Of a stretch of DNA of 64,000 nucleotides, positions 16,194 through 25,486 are shown one piece after another. The position numbers and the translations under genes are program-made. The notes below the pieces were generated by a model that saw nothing but the letters and a program-made list of their open reading frames with translations, did no database searches and had not been told where the DNA came from. Each line of letters starts with the position of its first letter. The first letter of the stretch is position 1. Source of the DNA: Bradyrhizobium sp. SRL28. Its GTDB lineage: Bacteria > Pseudomonadota > Alphaproteobacteria > Rhizobiales > Xanthobacteraceae. Location of the stretch: NCBI RefSeq assembly GCF_018596315.1, contig NZ_JAHEAG010000002.1, forward strand, positions 248,001 through 312,000, in the 5' to 3' direction.

Positions 16194-17819
16194 ATGACCG
16201 CAGCCGCTGCCAAGCGAGACACTTCTGCCGCCAGTTTCCGGGAGGCCGGATACTGGCTCGACAAGACCGTTGATCAGCTTCTTACCGAGGCGGTGGCCAA
16301 GGCGCCCGACAAGGTGTCGATCGTCGCCGATCGGGCAGATCGCGAGCACGCTCATCGTTTGACCTACAAGGAGCTCGAAAGGCGCGCAAATTGCGCCGCC
16401 ACTTCGCTGCTGCGGCTCGGCGTCGGGCGCGGCGATATCGTCACGGTGCAATTGCCAAACTGGTGGGAATTCGTCGTCACGGCCTTCGCCTGCAGCAAGA
16501 TCGGCGCGGTGATGAATCCGGTGATGCCGATCCTGCGGGAACGCGAACTGGTCTACATCCTGAATTTCTGCAAGGCCAAGGTCTTCATCGTCCCGAAGAA
16601 CTATCGCGGCTTCGACTACGCGGCGATGGCGCAGGGTATGCGAGGCGATCTGCCCGATCTCCAGCACGTGATCGTCGTCGACGGCGATGGACCTGACAGT
16701 TTCGAGCGCGCGCTGCTGGCGTCTGATCCCGGAAAACTTCCCCCAGGTCTGGCGCCGGACGACATGGCCGTCCTGATGTTCACCTCCGGCACGACGGGCG
16801 AGCCGAAGGGCGTCATGCACACCTCGAACTCGCTCATCGCCTGCTGCAAGGCGCTGACGGGCAGGTTCGGCCTCGATTCCAGCGATGTCATGCTGGTGGC
16901 CTCACCGGTAGGCCACATGACGGGATATGCGGCAATCGTTCTGCTCTCGGTCTATCTTGGCGGCACGATGATCCTTCAGGACGTGTGGGAGGCCAAGCGC
17001 GGCGTCAGCCTGATGGCGAGTGAAGGCGTTACCTATACCGCCGCCTCGACGCCGTTCCTGAACGACATCTGCGAGGCCGTGAAGGCGGGCGCTCCCCATC
17101 CGAGGGATCTGCGCTCGTTCCTGTGTGGCGGCGCGCCGATTCCTTCCGTCCTGATCGAACGTGCAGCCAACGAACTCGGCCTCAAGGTCTGTTCGCTCTG
17201 GGGCATGACCGAGATCCTGTCGGGCACACTCACCGAACCTTCGCGGGCAGGGGAAAAGTCGGCGACCACGGATGGCCGAGCGCAAGATGGGATGGAAGTC
17301 CGCATTGTCGATCTCGACGGCAAGCCGATGCCCGCCGGTCAATCGGGACGGCTGCTCGTTCGCGGCGCCCAGATGTTCAAGGGCTACTACAAGCGGCCGG
17401 AGCTGCAGACATTTGACGGTGAGGGATGGTTCGATTCCGGTGACCTCGCGTACATGGACGAGGATGGCTACATCCGCATCTCGGGCCGGGTGAAAGACAT
17501 CCTGATCAGGGGCGGGGAAAACGTACCGGTCGTCGAGGTCGAAAACCTGCTCTACAAGCATCCTGCCGTCGCCGCGGTCGCTCTGGTTGGTTTTCCTGAT
17601 GCACGGCTCGGCGAGCGAGGCTGCGCCTTCATCGTTCCGCGCCCCGGGAGCACGATCGATCTGGCCACGGTGCAAACTTACTTGCGCGACTGCAAGATGG
17701 CGAAACAGTTCTGGCCGGAGCGCGTCGAGGCCATAGCTGACCTTCCTCGCACCGCCAGCGGCAAGATTCAGAAGTTCAAGCTGAAGGAGATCGCTGCGAC
17801 ATTTGCCGAAACGAAGTAG
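16194..17819 (+). CDS. Acyl-CoA ligase (AMP-binding; cyclohexanecarboxylate-CoA ligase-like)
   Basis: A 541-residue ANL-family adenylating enzyme. The P-loop-like motif LMFTSGTTGEPKGVMHT is at about residues 195-211, the A5 motif (SLWGMTE) near 335, GWFDSGDLAYMDEDGY near 412, and the A10 catalytic lysine in LPRTASGKIQK near the C-terminus. It converts a carboxylic acid, ATP and CoA to acyl-CoA, AMP and PPi. The FadK/AliA-like look and the BadH/BadI-like genes nearby suggest an alicyclic or medium-chain acid, as inference. Strong GCAGGAGGGA site; own MarR-type box. Confidence 0.9.
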   Translation: MTAAAAKRDTSAASFREAGYWLDKTVDQLLTEAVAKAPDKVSIVADRADREHAHRLTYKELERRANCAATSLLRLGVGRGDIVTVQLPNWWEFVVTAFACSKIGAVMNPVMPILRERELVYILNFCKAKVFIVPKNYRGFDYAAMAQGMRGDLPDLQHVIVVDGDGPDSFERALLASDPGKLPPGLAPDDMAVLMFTSGTTGEPKGVMHTSNSLIACCKALTGRFGLDSSDVMLVASPVGHMTGYAAIVLLSVYLGGTMILQDVWEAKRGVSLMASEGVTYTAASTPFLNDICEAVKAGAPHPRDLRSFLCGGAPIPSVLIERAANELGLKVCSLWGMTEILSGTLTEPSRAGEKSATTDGRAQDGMEVRIVDLDGKPMPAGQSGRLLVRGAQMFKGYYKRPELQTFDGEGWFDSGDLAYMDEDGYIRISGRVKDILIRGGENVPVVEVENLLYKHPAVAAVALVGFPDARLGERGCAFIVPRPGSTIDLATVQTYLRDCKMAKQFWPERVEAIADLPRTASGKIQKFKLKEIAATFAETK

Positions 17820-17842
17820 CGCAGAGGCGGCATCCGTCCTGG

Positions 17843-18667
17843 TTATTGATCGGAGTAGGACGGGTCCCGCCGCTCGCGAAATGCCGCGACGGCTTCGGCG
17901 TGGTCATGTGTTTCCAGCAGCATCACCTGCTGCCGGTCTTCCATCATGAGCGCCGCATCCAGGCTCGGGGCGTCGATCAGGACGTTGAGGGCCTGCTTTG
18001 TCAGTCGCAGCCCCATGGGAGAAACACGCAGCATTTCGGAGGCGAATTCGAGCCCCGTCGCGAGCAGTTCATCGGCGGGAACGATATCGCTGACCAGCCC
18101 GATCGCCTTTGCCCGCTCGGCCTTGAGGAAGCGACCCGTGAGCAACAGCTCCGACGTGACGGAAAGACCAACGAGCCGGGGCAGGAGGTAGCCCGAGCCC
18201 ATGTCGCAGCCGCCGACGCCGATGCGGATATAGGCGGCATTCATCCGAGCATCCGGCGCGGCGAAGCGGATGTCACAGGCCAGCAGGAAGGAAAAACCGG
18301 CGCCGCATGCGGCGCCATGGGCAAGGCCGATGATCGGCTGCGGGCACGACCGCATCAAACGGATCACGCCGGAATAGTTTTGCTGCATCCGGAGCTGGCG
18401 CTGTGGCCGTCCCTTGCCGGGCGCGGCAAACGCATCCGATCCGAGTTCGGCGCCGGCCGAAAATTCGGGTCCGTTGCCGCGCAGGATCACGACGCGCGTC
18501 GTCGGCCGGTCGTGGAGACCAGAGAAATAGTCGGTCAAATCCGCGATCATTTCTGGCGTGACCGCGTTGCGCTGGGCAGGGCGATCCAACGTCAGGATCT
18601 CGATCGCGCCATGGGTTTCGATAGTGATCGTTTTCGGTTGCGTCACGGCTGCGCTCCCATCGTTCAT
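17843..18667 (-). CDS. Enoyl-CoA hydratase/isomerase family protein
   Basis: A 274-residue crotonase-fold protein: LTLDRPAQRNAVTPEMI, GNGPEFSAGAELGS oxyanion loop, GLAHGAACGAGFSFLLACDI, and a second active-site loop AYIRIGVGGCDMGS in which the usual catalytic Glu/Asp position has Asp. A hydratase or isomerase role in CoA-thioester beta-oxidation is likely. ATG 18667 (MNDGSAAV) chosen; a longer frame upstream overlaps the divergent SDR and is rejected. Shares a divergent promoter region with the SDR at 18788 that carries a MarR-type box. Confidence 0.9.
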   Translation of the reverse strand: MNDGSAAVTQPKTITIETHGAIEILTLDRPAQRNAVTPEMIADLTDYFSGLHDRPTTRVVILRGNGPEFSAGAELGSDAFAAPGKGRPQRQLRMQQNYSGVIRLMRSCPQPIIGLAHGAACGAGFSFLLACDIRFAAPDARMNAAYIRIGVGGCDMGSGYLLPRLVGLSVTSELLLTGRFLKAERAKAIGLVSDIVPADELLATGLEFASEMLRVSPMGLRLTKQALNVLIDAPSLDAALMMEDRQQVMLLETHDHAEAVAAFRERRDPSYSDQ

Positions 18668-18686
18668 TGTCTTTGATGACAGATAG

Positions 18687-18698
18687 TAATATAGTGTA
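18687..18698. promoter_or_regulatory. MarR-type box (TAATATAGTGTA)
   Basis: One strong half-site (AGTGTAC) with a degenerate partner, 20 bp upstream of the hydratase start and 90 bp from the divergent SDR. Confidence 0.5.
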
Positions 18699-18787
18699 CC
18701 ATAATCGAGCGCAATGCTCGGTGAAGCCTCCAGCGGTGCTGTAACAAAGGCCGCAAGATAGCGACAAGACGTCAGGGAGACGAGACA

Positions 18788-19663
18788 ATGCCATATCAGT
18801 CCGTGTTCAGGCCGGATCTGTTCAAGGGGCAGACGATCATCGTGACCGGCGGCGGCAGCGGGATCGGGCGCTGTACGGCCCACGAACTCGCCGCGCTCGG
18901 CGCGAACGTGGCGATCATGGGCCGGACGGTGGAAAAGCTTAATGAAGTGCAGCGGGAGATCGAGGAGGATGGCGGTCAGGTGATGAGCCACGCCTGCGAC
19001 ATCCGCGATGACGCGATGGTCGTGGCCGCCATCGAGGCGGTGCTCGCGAAATACGGTCGCATCGACGGCCTCGTCAACAACGCCGGCGGTCAGTATCGCT
19101 CGCCGCTGAAGGAGATTTCCACCAAGGGGTTCGAGGCGGTCGTGCGCAACAATTTGACCGGCGGCTTCATCTTCATGCGCGAGGTCTATAACCGCTGGAT
19201 GGAGGCCAATGGCGGCGCCATCGTGAACATCATCGCCGATATCTGGCACGGCTGGCCCGAGTTCGGCCATTCCGCTGCTGCGCGCGGCGGCATGCTGACC
19301 CTGACCGAAACGGCTGCTTGCGAATGGTCGGGATCAGGCGTGCGCGTCAATGCGGTGGCGCCCGGCGGCATCGTGTCGAGCGGTTTTGATACCTACACGC
19401 CGGAAATGCAAACGAAGCTGCACGACTTTACGGAACGGGTGCCGCTGCAACGCTTCGGGACAGAAGCGGAAATATCTGCCGCCATTGTCTTCCTGTTGTC
19501 GCCGGCGGGAGCCTATGTCACCGGCTCCTGCCTCCGCGTCGATGGCGGAACGCCGAATGCGCGAACCACCTGGAAGCTGGAACCGCACAGCCGCAGCTTG
19601 CCGTTTGAAGGCTTTCATCGCGCTACGCTGCCGGAAGTGATGAAGCGGAAAGCCAGCGCGTAG
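18788..19663 (+). CDS. SDR family oxidoreductase (peroxisomal enoyl-CoA reductase-like)
   Basis: A 291-residue SDR with TGGGSGIGRC, NNAGGQY and a long C-terminus. The catalytic segment HSAAARGGMLTLT has Ser and Arg where classical SDRs have Tyr and Lys, matching the HxGAARAGV pattern of PECR-type trans-2-enoyl-CoA reductases. It probably reduces or oxidises an unsaturated acyl-CoA. AGGGAGACG site before the ATG. Its stop is one base from that of the convergent MDR gene. Confidence 0.85.
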   Translation: MPYQSVFRPDLFKGQTIIVTGGGSGIGRCTAHELAALGANVAIMGRTVEKLNEVQREIEEDGGQVMSHACDIRDDAMVVAAIEAVLAKYGRIDGLVNNAGGQYRSPLKEISTKGFEAVVRNNLTGGFIFMREVYNRWMEANGGAIVNIIADIWHGWPEFGHSAAARGGMLTLTETAACEWSGSGVRVNAVAPGGIVSSGFDTYTPEMQTKLHDFTERVPLQRFGTEAEISAAIVFLLSPAGAYVTGSCLRVDGGTPNARTTWKLEPHSRSLPFEGFHRATLPEVMKRKASA

Positions 19664-19664
19664 T

Positions 19665-20678
19665 CTAGTCGACAGCGATGATCAGCTTGCCGTGGTTTTC
19701 TCCCCGGTAGAGCCGGGCAATGGCGCCGGGAGCGTGTTCGAGTCCCGGCAGAATTTCCTCGTCGTGGACGATCTTGCCGTCGAGCGCGAACTGCGTCAGG
19801 CGAGCTGCCGCGGTTTCGAATTCACTGACGTGATCGAAGATGATGAAGCCCGACCATCGCAGGCGGCGGGTGAGGATTTCCCGCTCTGGCCGCGGGCCCG
19901 TGGGAACAGGTGTCCAGGAGGCGTTGGCAGCCGTGCCGCACTGGATGATCCTTCCCCGCAGCCGCATGGAGCGGACGGCGGCATCGGCGATCGAACCACC
20001 GGTGTTGTCGAAGAAGATGTCGTTGCCGTCAGGGCATGCCTCGCGGATCGCCGCCGCAAGGTCGGCGATTTCGCGATAGTTGATCATGTCCTGATAGCCG
20101 TAGCGGGCTTTTGCGAGCGCAGCTTTTTCAGCCGAGCTGGTAAGTCCGACAGCGCGGCAACCCGCGATCTGTGCGAGTTGCCCGACAAAACTGCCCACGC
20201 TGCCGGCCGCGGTCGATACCAGAACATGTTCACCAGGTTTTGGGTCGCCAAGACCGTGCAAGGCGAGATAGGCCGTGAGGCCGTTGATGCCGAGCAGGCT
20301 CACATTGGCGCTGAGGGGCAGGGCTGAAGGTTGAACGCGGCGCAGCACGGCATCCGGCGTTGCAACGCAGTAGATCTGCCAGCCGAACCAGCCATACACG
20401 AATTCGCCGGCTTGAAACTCCGGCGCGTTGCTCTCGATGATTTCACCGACGGTGAGCGCGCGCATGGGAGCGTCGAGCGGCACCGGCGCGCTGTAGTTCC
20501 CTTCGTCATTCGCCCATCCGCGTTGGGCCGGGTCGACGGAGAGATAGCGGTTCCTGATGAGTATCTCACCCTTGCCGGGCGCGGGCATCGGCTCCGTCGC
20601 CAGCGCAAAATGCTCGGTTTGTGGTATTCCCCGCGGCCGCGAAACGAGCCGCACCTGTCGGTTCACAAGGGCGCCCAT
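19665..20678 (-). CDS. NADP-dependent MDR oxidoreductase (zinc-free, PTGR/curcumin reductase-like)
   Basis: A 337-residue medium-chain reductase. The N-terminal GroES-like domain carries RNRYLSVDPAQRGW, and the nucleotide-binding stretch VLVSTAAGSVGSFVGQLAQIAG is at about residues 145-166. Zn-binding Cys clusters are absent. Relatives reduce alpha,beta-unsaturated ketones or enoyl compounds using NADPH. ATG 20678 follows GGGAGG at good spacing; a TTG upstream is rejected. Faces the MaoC unit across a spacer with the most symmetric MarR-type box. Confidence 0.9.
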   Translation of the reverse strand: MGALVNRQVRLVSRPRGIPQTEHFALATEPMPAPGKGEILIRNRYLSVDPAQRGWANDEGNYSAPVPLDAPMRALTVGEIIESNAPEFQAGEFVYGWFGWQIYCVATPDAVLRRVQPSALPLSANVSLLGINGLTAYLALHGLGDPKPGEHVLVSTAAGSVGSFVGQLAQIAGCRAVGLTSSAEKAALAKARYGYQDMINYREIADLAAAIREACPDGNDIFFDNTGGSIADAAVRSMRLRGRIIQCGTAANASWTPVPTGPRPEREILTRRLRWSGFIIFDHVSEFETAAARLTQFALDGKIVHDEEILPGLEHAPGAIARLYRGENHGKLIIAVD

Positions 20679-20697
20679 GGTCAATCCTCCCAATTAG

Positions 20698-20709
20698 TAC
20701 ACTTGTGTA
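20698..20709. promoter_or_regulatory. MarR-type box (TACACTTGTGTA)
   Basis: Perfect outer arms, extended to GTACAC-TT-GTGTAC over 14 bp. It lies 19 bp upstream of the MDR start and 95 bp from the MaoC start; it probably controls both directions. Confidence 0.7.
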
Positions 20710-20804
20710 CGATATAACAATACGATAGAAAATGGATGGGAGACAAGGAAGTCCTTGCGGCGCAGGCCGTCTTATTCACCCCGGGATCCAGCAAGAGGCA
20801 ACAA

Positions 20805-21257
20805 ATGGCGGGGCTCTTCTTCGAACAATTTTCTGTCGGACAGACGTTTTCCCATGAAATCCGGCGCACGGTCACGGACATGGACAACATCCTGTTCTCG
20901 TCGCTGACCTACAATCCGGCGGCGGTTCATATCGACCACGAATATGCCAAGGGAACTGAGTTCGGAAAGCCGTTGATGAACTCGATCTTCACGCTCGGCC
21001 TCATCATCGGACTGTCGGTGCAGGATACGACGTTGGGCACCACCGTCGGAAATCTGGGAATGGAGGACACCAAGTTTCCACGCCCGGTATTCGGCGGCGA
21101 TACGCTGCGTGCCGAAACCAAGGTCGTATCACTGCGCGAAAGCAAGTCGCGTCCGACGCAGGGCATCGTGACGTTCGAACACCGCGGGTTCAATCAGCGC
21201 GATGAAGAAGTGGTCTACTGCCGCAGGAACGCTCTGATGATGAGGCGACCAAAATGA
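20805..21257 (+). CDS. MaoC family (R)-enoyl-CoA hydratase-like dehydratase
   Basis: A 150-residue hot-dog protein. YNPAAVHIDHEYA (about residues 36-48) carries the hydratase-2 Asp/His motif. It should hydrate enoyl-CoA to (R)-3-hydroxyacyl-CoA; in CitE-containing operons MaoC proteins often handle mesaconyl/methylmalyl-type CoA esters. ATG 20805 (MAGLFFEQF) with AGAGG is chosen because it gives the usual family length; an ATG at 20736 has no ribosome site. Stop overlaps the next start (ATGA). Confidence 0.88.
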   Translation: MAGLFFEQFSVGQTFSHEIRRTVTDMDNILFSSLTYNPAAVHIDHEYAKGTEFGKPLMNSIFTLGLIIGLSVQDTTLGTTVGNLGMEDTKFPRPVFGGDTLRAETKVVSLRESKSRPTQGIVTFEHRGFNQRDEEVVYCRRNALMMRRPK

Positions 21258-22135
21258 GATTGCGCTCGCTTCTTTTCGTGCCGGCCGACAGCGAACGGAA
21301 ATACGCCAAGGCGACCGGCATCGGCGCCGACGCGCTGATCCTTGATCTGGAGGACTCGGTTGCGCCGGGCCGAAAGGCCTTTGCCCGTGATGCCGTCAAG
21401 GCGCTTCTGGGGGGTGGGGAGAGGGATTGGTCGTTCCTGGTTCGGATCAACCCGTTCGGCACAGACCTTACGCTCGAAGATCTGGCGGCGGTGGTTCGCC
21501 CGGGCCTCGACGGCATTCTGATTCCCAAGGTCAACGGTATCGAGGATGTCGATCTCGTCTCGCACTATGTCGACGTGCTGGAGGTGGCCACCGGTATCAC
21601 GCCTGGCCACGTCAAGCTGCTGGTTGTCGCGACCGAAACGCCCGCCGCCATGATCGGTTTCAACGGCTATGCGCGCAAGAACAAACGCCTGGTGGCGATG
21701 ACGTGGGGCGCGGAGGATCTCGGTGCGGCGCTGGGCGCGCTCACCAACAAGGAGGCGGATGGAAGCTGGACGTTCCCCTATCAGGTGGCGCGGGCGCAAT
21801 GTTTGTTCGCCGCGGGTGCCGCCGGTGCGGCGGCGCTGGATACGCTATATGCCGATTTCAAGGACCAAGTAGGACTCGCGGAAAGCTGTCGGATTGCGCG
21901 CCGAGACGGATTTGTCGGCCGGATCGCGATTCACCCCGATCAGGTCGCAACCATTAACAGCTGCTTTACGCCGTCTGACGCTGATCTCGCGCATGCGCGC
22001 CGCGTGGTCGCTGCATTCGCGGCCGACCCGGATGTCGGCACAGTCGGGATTGACGGCAAGATGTACGATATTCCGCATCTGGTCGCCGCTAGGCGAACCC
22101 TGGCCTCCGTCGGAGAGGGAAGCTCCAATGGATAA
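21254..22135 (+). CDS. HpcH/HpaI (CitE-like) CoA-ester lyase
   Basis: A 293-residue TIM-barrel lyase. RSLLFVPADSERKYAKA, ALILDLEDSVAPGRK and LIPKVNGIED are typical of the malyl-CoA/citramalyl-CoA lyase family, with the Mg-binding Glu/Asp region near 130-160 (VATETPAAM, TWGAEDLGA). It probably cleaves a beta-hydroxyacyl-CoA into two smaller pieces, consistent with the translationally coupled MaoC before it and the acyl-CoA dehydrogenase after it (8-bp overlap). Confidence 0.9.
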   Translation: MRLRSLLFVPADSERKYAKATGIGADALILDLEDSVAPGRKAFARDAVKALLGGGERDWSFLVRINPFGTDLTLEDLAAVVRPGLDGILIPKVNGIEDVDLVSHYVDVLEVATGITPGHVKLLVVATETPAAMIGFNGYARKNKRLVAMTWGAEDLGAALGALTNKEADGSWTFPYQVARAQCLFAAGAAGAAALDTLYADFKDQVGLAESCRIARRDGFVGRIAIHPDQVATINSCFTPSDADLAHARRVVAAFAADPDVGTVGIDGKMYDIPHLVAARRTLASVGEGSSNG

Positions 22136-23312
22136 ATCGTCCTCCAATCAGCTCGACGTTTCGGAAGATCATGCCGCAATTCGCGAGGGCGTTCGTGCTG
22201 TTGTCTCCCGCTTCGACGACGAATATTGGCTGGCGCGCGATGAGGACGGCGAATTTCCGCGCGAATTTCACCGCGCCATGGCCGATGCCGGCTGGCTCGG
22301 CATCACCATGCCGGAGGAATACGGCGGTTCCGGTTTGGGCGTTACCGAGGCCGCCATCATGATGCATGAGGTGGCAAGCCACGGCGGCGGCATGACGTCG
22401 TCATCATCAGTGCATATCAATCTGTTTGGTCCGCATCCGATTGTCGTCAAGGGAACGGACGACCAGAAGCGGCGCTGGGTACCACGCCTCGTTTCGGGCG
22501 AAGACCAATGCTGCTTCGGCTTCACCGAACCCGATGCCGGACTGAACACCACGCGCATCAAGACCTTTGCCGAAAAGGTGCCCGGCGGCTACCGCGTGCA
22601 TGGACAGAAGGTCTGGACCTCGACCGCGCAAGTCGCCAACAAGATCATGCTGCTGACGCGGACCACCAAGTTCGAGGAATGCAAGCGGCCGACCGACGGC
22701 ATCACCATCTTCTACACCGATCTCGATCGTTCGAAGATCGAAGTTCGCCGCATTCCGAAGATGGGCCGCAAGGCGGTGGATTCCAATGCTATCTTCATCG
22801 ACGGCCTGTTTGTTCCGGAAGCGGACCGGATCGGCGAGGAGGGAAAGGGCTTTTCCTATATTCTTCACAGCCTCAATCCCGAACGGATATTGATTGCGGT
22901 CGAGGCTATCGGGATCGGGCAGGATGCGTTACGCCGCGCGACGCGCTACGCCCGGGAACGCGTCGTGTTCGACCGTCCGATCGGTCAGAACCAGGGCATT
23001 CAACATCCGCTCGCCGAACGCTGGATGTATCTGGAAGCAGCATGGCAGATGGCTACGCGCGCCGCCTGGCTCTATGACAACGGCAGGCCCTGCGGCGCCG
23101 AAGCAAACAGCGCGAAGTTTCTGGGCGCTCGCGCCGGTCACGATGCGGCTTGGCAGGCCATCATGACCCATGGCGGCTTCGGCTACGCCAAGGAGTATCA
23201 CGTCGAGCGGCTGTTCCGTGAGGTCGCGATTACCCGCCTAGCGCCGATCACGGAGCAACTGATTCTGAGTTTCATTGCCGAGAAGGTACTCGACTTGCCG
23301 AAGAGCTACTAA
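22128..23312 (+). CDS. Acyl-CoA dehydrogenase
   Basis: A 394-residue flavoenzyme. ACAD domains in order: helical N-terminus, FGFTEPDAGLNTTRIKT (FAD/substrate loop, about 120-137), the GQKVWTS strand, and the C-terminal helical domain with RPIGQNQGIQHPLAE (near 285-299) and MTHGGFGYAKEYHVERLFRE. The C-terminus ITRLAPITEQL differs from the IYxGT of MCAD, so the catalytic base is not at that usual site. ATG 22128 follows GGAGAGGGAAG. Third gene of the MaoC/lyase unit; introduces a double bond into an acyl-CoA. Confidence 0.92.
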   Translation: MDKSSSNQLDVSEDHAAIREGVRAVVSRFDDEYWLARDEDGEFPREFHRAMADAGWLGITMPEEYGGSGLGVTEAAIMMHEVASHGGGMTSSSSVHINLFGPHPIVVKGTDDQKRRWVPRLVSGEDQCCFGFTEPDAGLNTTRIKTFAEKVPGGYRVHGQKVWTSTAQVANKIMLLTRTTKFEECKRPTDGITIFYTDLDRSKIEVRRIPKMGRKAVDSNAIFIDGLFVPEADRIGEEGKGFSYILHSLNPERILIAVEAIGIGQDALRRATRYARERVVFDRPIGQNQGIQHPLAERWMYLEAAWQMATRAAWLYDNGRPCGAEANSAKFLGARAGHDAAWQAIMTHGGFGYAKEYHVERLFREVAITRLAPITEQLILSFIAEKVLDLPKSY

Positions 23313-23340
23313 TCCGCGGCGCGGCTTATGCCGCCGTGCG

Positions 23341-24486
23341 TCAGAGATTGCGCGAAATCAGCTCGCGCATGATCTCCGACGTGCCGCCATAGATACGCAG
23401 TACCCGCGCATCCGCAAACAGCCGACAAATCTCGTACTCGCGCATAAAACCGTAGCCGCCGAAGAACTGCAGGCACTGATCGACCAGCCTTCCGTGCATC
23501 TCGGTGGTCCACAGTTTCGCGGTCGAAGCCGCATAGGTCGTGAGCTCGCCGCGAACGTGTTCGCGCAGGCATTGGTCGACATAGGCCCATCCAACCGAAA
23601 GATCGGACTTGAGATCTGCCAGCCTGAAGCGCGTGTTCTGAAAAGTTCCGATAGCTTGCCCGAACGCTTTGCGTTCGCTGACATAATCCCTGGTGATGTC
23701 GAATGCTTTTTGTGCGGCGGCGATTGAGTGAAGCGCGATCGTCAGGCGCTCCTGCGGCAACTCGCTCATCAGCGCGGCCATCGCGCCGCCTTCCGAGCCG
23801 AGGAGGTTGCTGACGGGAACGCGGACCTGATCGAAGAACAGTTCTGACGTATCGGAGGAGAGATGGCCAAGCTTGTCGAGGTTGCGGCCGTGGCGAAAGC
23901 CTTCGCGCTCGGTCTCGACGAGGACGAGACTCATGCCGCGCGACCCGCCGTCCGGATTGGTCCTGACAACCACGATGACGAGGTCGCACATCTGGCCGTT
24001 CGAGATGAAGGTTTTCTGACCGGAAATGACATATTCATCGCCTTCGCGGACGGCGCGCGTGCGAATACCCTGCAGGTCGCTGCCGGTACCGGGCTCGGTC
24101 ATCGCGATGGCGCACACAGCCTCGCCGGCGACCATGCGCGGCAGCCATTTCTTTTTCTGATCCTCGGTGCCGTAATGCAGCAGATAGCCACAGCACACAT
24201 CGCTGTGCACTGAAAAGTCGGTCGCCGGTCCTGCAAACCCCGAATAGGCGAGCTCTTCGATGACGACGGCGTTGTGACGAAAATCACCGCCGATCCCGCC
24301 ATACTGTTCCGGTACCTGGGGGCAGAGCAGGCCGGCCTGGCCGGCTGCCGGCCACAGGGCGCGGTCAATGATCCCGGCTTTCTCCCATTCCTGAAAATGC
24401 GGCTGTATCCTCGTTGCGGCAAAGCGGCGGACGCTTTCGCGCAGGAGCGCATGTTCTTCGTCGAATACCGGGCGATTATGCAGCAT
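23341..24486 (-). CDS. Acyl-CoA dehydrogenase (LCAD/AliB-like)
   Basis: A 381-residue dehydrogenase with AMTEPGTGSDLQGIRT, the GQKTFISNG strand, KAFGQAIGTFQNTRF and the C-terminal LRIYGGTSEIMRELISR. The IYGGT (not IYEGT) end places the catalytic base elsewhere, as in long-chain and cyclohexanecarboxyl-CoA dehydrogenases. Last gene of a five-gene minus-strand operon (28.3 to 23.3 kb) with BadH-, BadI- and BKACE-like enzymes. Start ATG 24486 (MLHNRPVFD) chosen by family alignment; no good ribosome site is seen. Confidence 0.9.
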   Translation of the reverse strand: MLHNRPVFDEEHALLRESVRRFAATRIQPHFQEWEKAGIIDRALWPAAGQAGLLCPQVPEQYGGIGGDFRHNAVVIEELAYSGFAGPATDFSVHSDVCCGYLLHYGTEDQKKKWLPRMVAGEAVCAIAMTEPGTGSDLQGIRTRAVREGDEYVISGQKTFISNGQMCDLVIVVVRTNPDGGSRGMSLVLVETEREGFRHGRNLDKLGHLSSDTSELFFDQVRVPVSNLLGSEGGAMAALMSELPQERLTIALHSIAAAQKAFDITRDYVSERKAFGQAIGTFQNTRFRLADLKSDLSVGWAYVDQCLREHVRGELTTYAASTAKLWTTEMHGRLVDQCLQFFGGYGFMREYEICRLFADARVLRIYGGTSEIMRELISRNL

Positions 24487-24511
24487 GTCTGTCGTGCCGT
24501 AGGTTGAAAAG

Positions 24512-25441
24512 CTAGAAGGCGACCTTGTCGCCGCCCTTGAGCTGGAGAATTTCGCGTGCCTCTTCGGGACTGGCGACCTCGAGTCCAAGGCCCTCGATGA
24601 TCTTGCGGACTTGTGTCACCTGTTCGGCATTGGTCTGGGCAAGGCGGCCGGCGCCGATCCACAGACTGTCTTCAAGCCCGACCCGGACGTTGCCGCCCAT
24701 TGAGGCTGCCATCGCAGCGACCTGCATCTGGGCGCGGCCGGCACCGAGAACCGACCAGCGGTAGTTGTTGCCGAACAAGCGGTCGGCCGTCCGCTTCATG
24801 TGCATGACGTCGTCGGGATGCGAGCCGATGCCGCCGAGCAGCCCAAAGCAGGCCTGGATGAATAAGGGCGCCTTGACGAGGCCTTCGGTCCAAAAATAGT
24901 GCAGGTTATAGAGGTGGCTGGTATCGTAGCATTCGAACTCGTAGCGCGCGCCCGAACCGTTCAGCGTTTCCAGCGCGTAGCGGATATCCTTGAACGAGTT
25001 GCGGAAGACGAGATCGTGGGAGCCCTCCAGCATCTGCGGCTCCCAGTCGTGCTTGAACGACTTGTAACGCTTCAGCATCGGGAACAGGCCGAAATTCATC
25101 GATCCCATGTTGAGGCTCGCGACCTCCGGCTTCCAGGTGGCGGCCGGCCGCACGCGCTCCTCGACGGTCATGTAGGGCGAGCCGCCGGTTGTCAGGTTCA
25201 CGACGACGTTGGAGCTCTGCTTGATGACGCGCAGGAACGGCTCAAAGGCCTCCGGTGATTGATCCGGCCGTCCATCGACCGGATTGCGCGCATGGAGATG
25301 AACGATCGCGGCCCCCGCTGCCGCCGCACCGAGGGCGGACTCGGCGATCTCGGCAGGTGTCACCGGCAGATGCGGCGACATCGAGGGCGTGTGGATCGAT
25401 CCGGTAACCGCGCAGGAAATGATGACCTTGTGCGACGCCAT
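24512..25441 (-). CDS. BKACE family enzyme (beta-keto acid cleavage, DUF849)
   Basis: A 309-residue TIM-barrel protein. IISCAVTGSIHTPSMSPHLP at the N-terminus and the Zn-binding HLHARNP (about residues 48-54) are hallmark features, with NLTTGGSPYMT following. The family condenses a beta-keto acid with acetyl-CoA to give acetoacetate and a shorter acyl-CoA. Next to BadH/BadI-like genes it may process the beta-keto product of ring or chain degradation. Substrate specificity is not readable here. Confidence 0.9.
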   Translation of the reverse strand: MASHKVIISCAVTGSIHTPSMSPHLPVTPAEIAESALGAAAAGAAIVHLHARNPVDGRPDQSPEAFEPFLRVIKQSSNVVVNLTTGGSPYMTVEERVRPAATWKPEVASLNMGSMNFGLFPMLKRYKSFKHDWEPQMLEGSHDLVFRNSFKDIRYALETLNGSGARYEFECYDTSHLYNLHYFWTEGLVKAPLFIQACFGLLGGIGSHPDDVMHMKRTADRLFGNNYRWSVLGAGRAQMQVAAMAASMGGNVRVGLEDSLWIGAGRLAQTNAEQVTQVRKIIEGLGLEVASPEEAREILQLKGGDKVAF

Positions 25442-25486
25442 GATCCCTCTCTCAGCTTGCGATTCCGACGTGACCGACGGTAACCG

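Noticed and set aside
18668..19270. Long in-frame upstream extension of the hydratase at 17843
   Set aside because: It overlaps the divergent SDR gene and the MarR-type box; the family start is MNDGSAAV at 18667.
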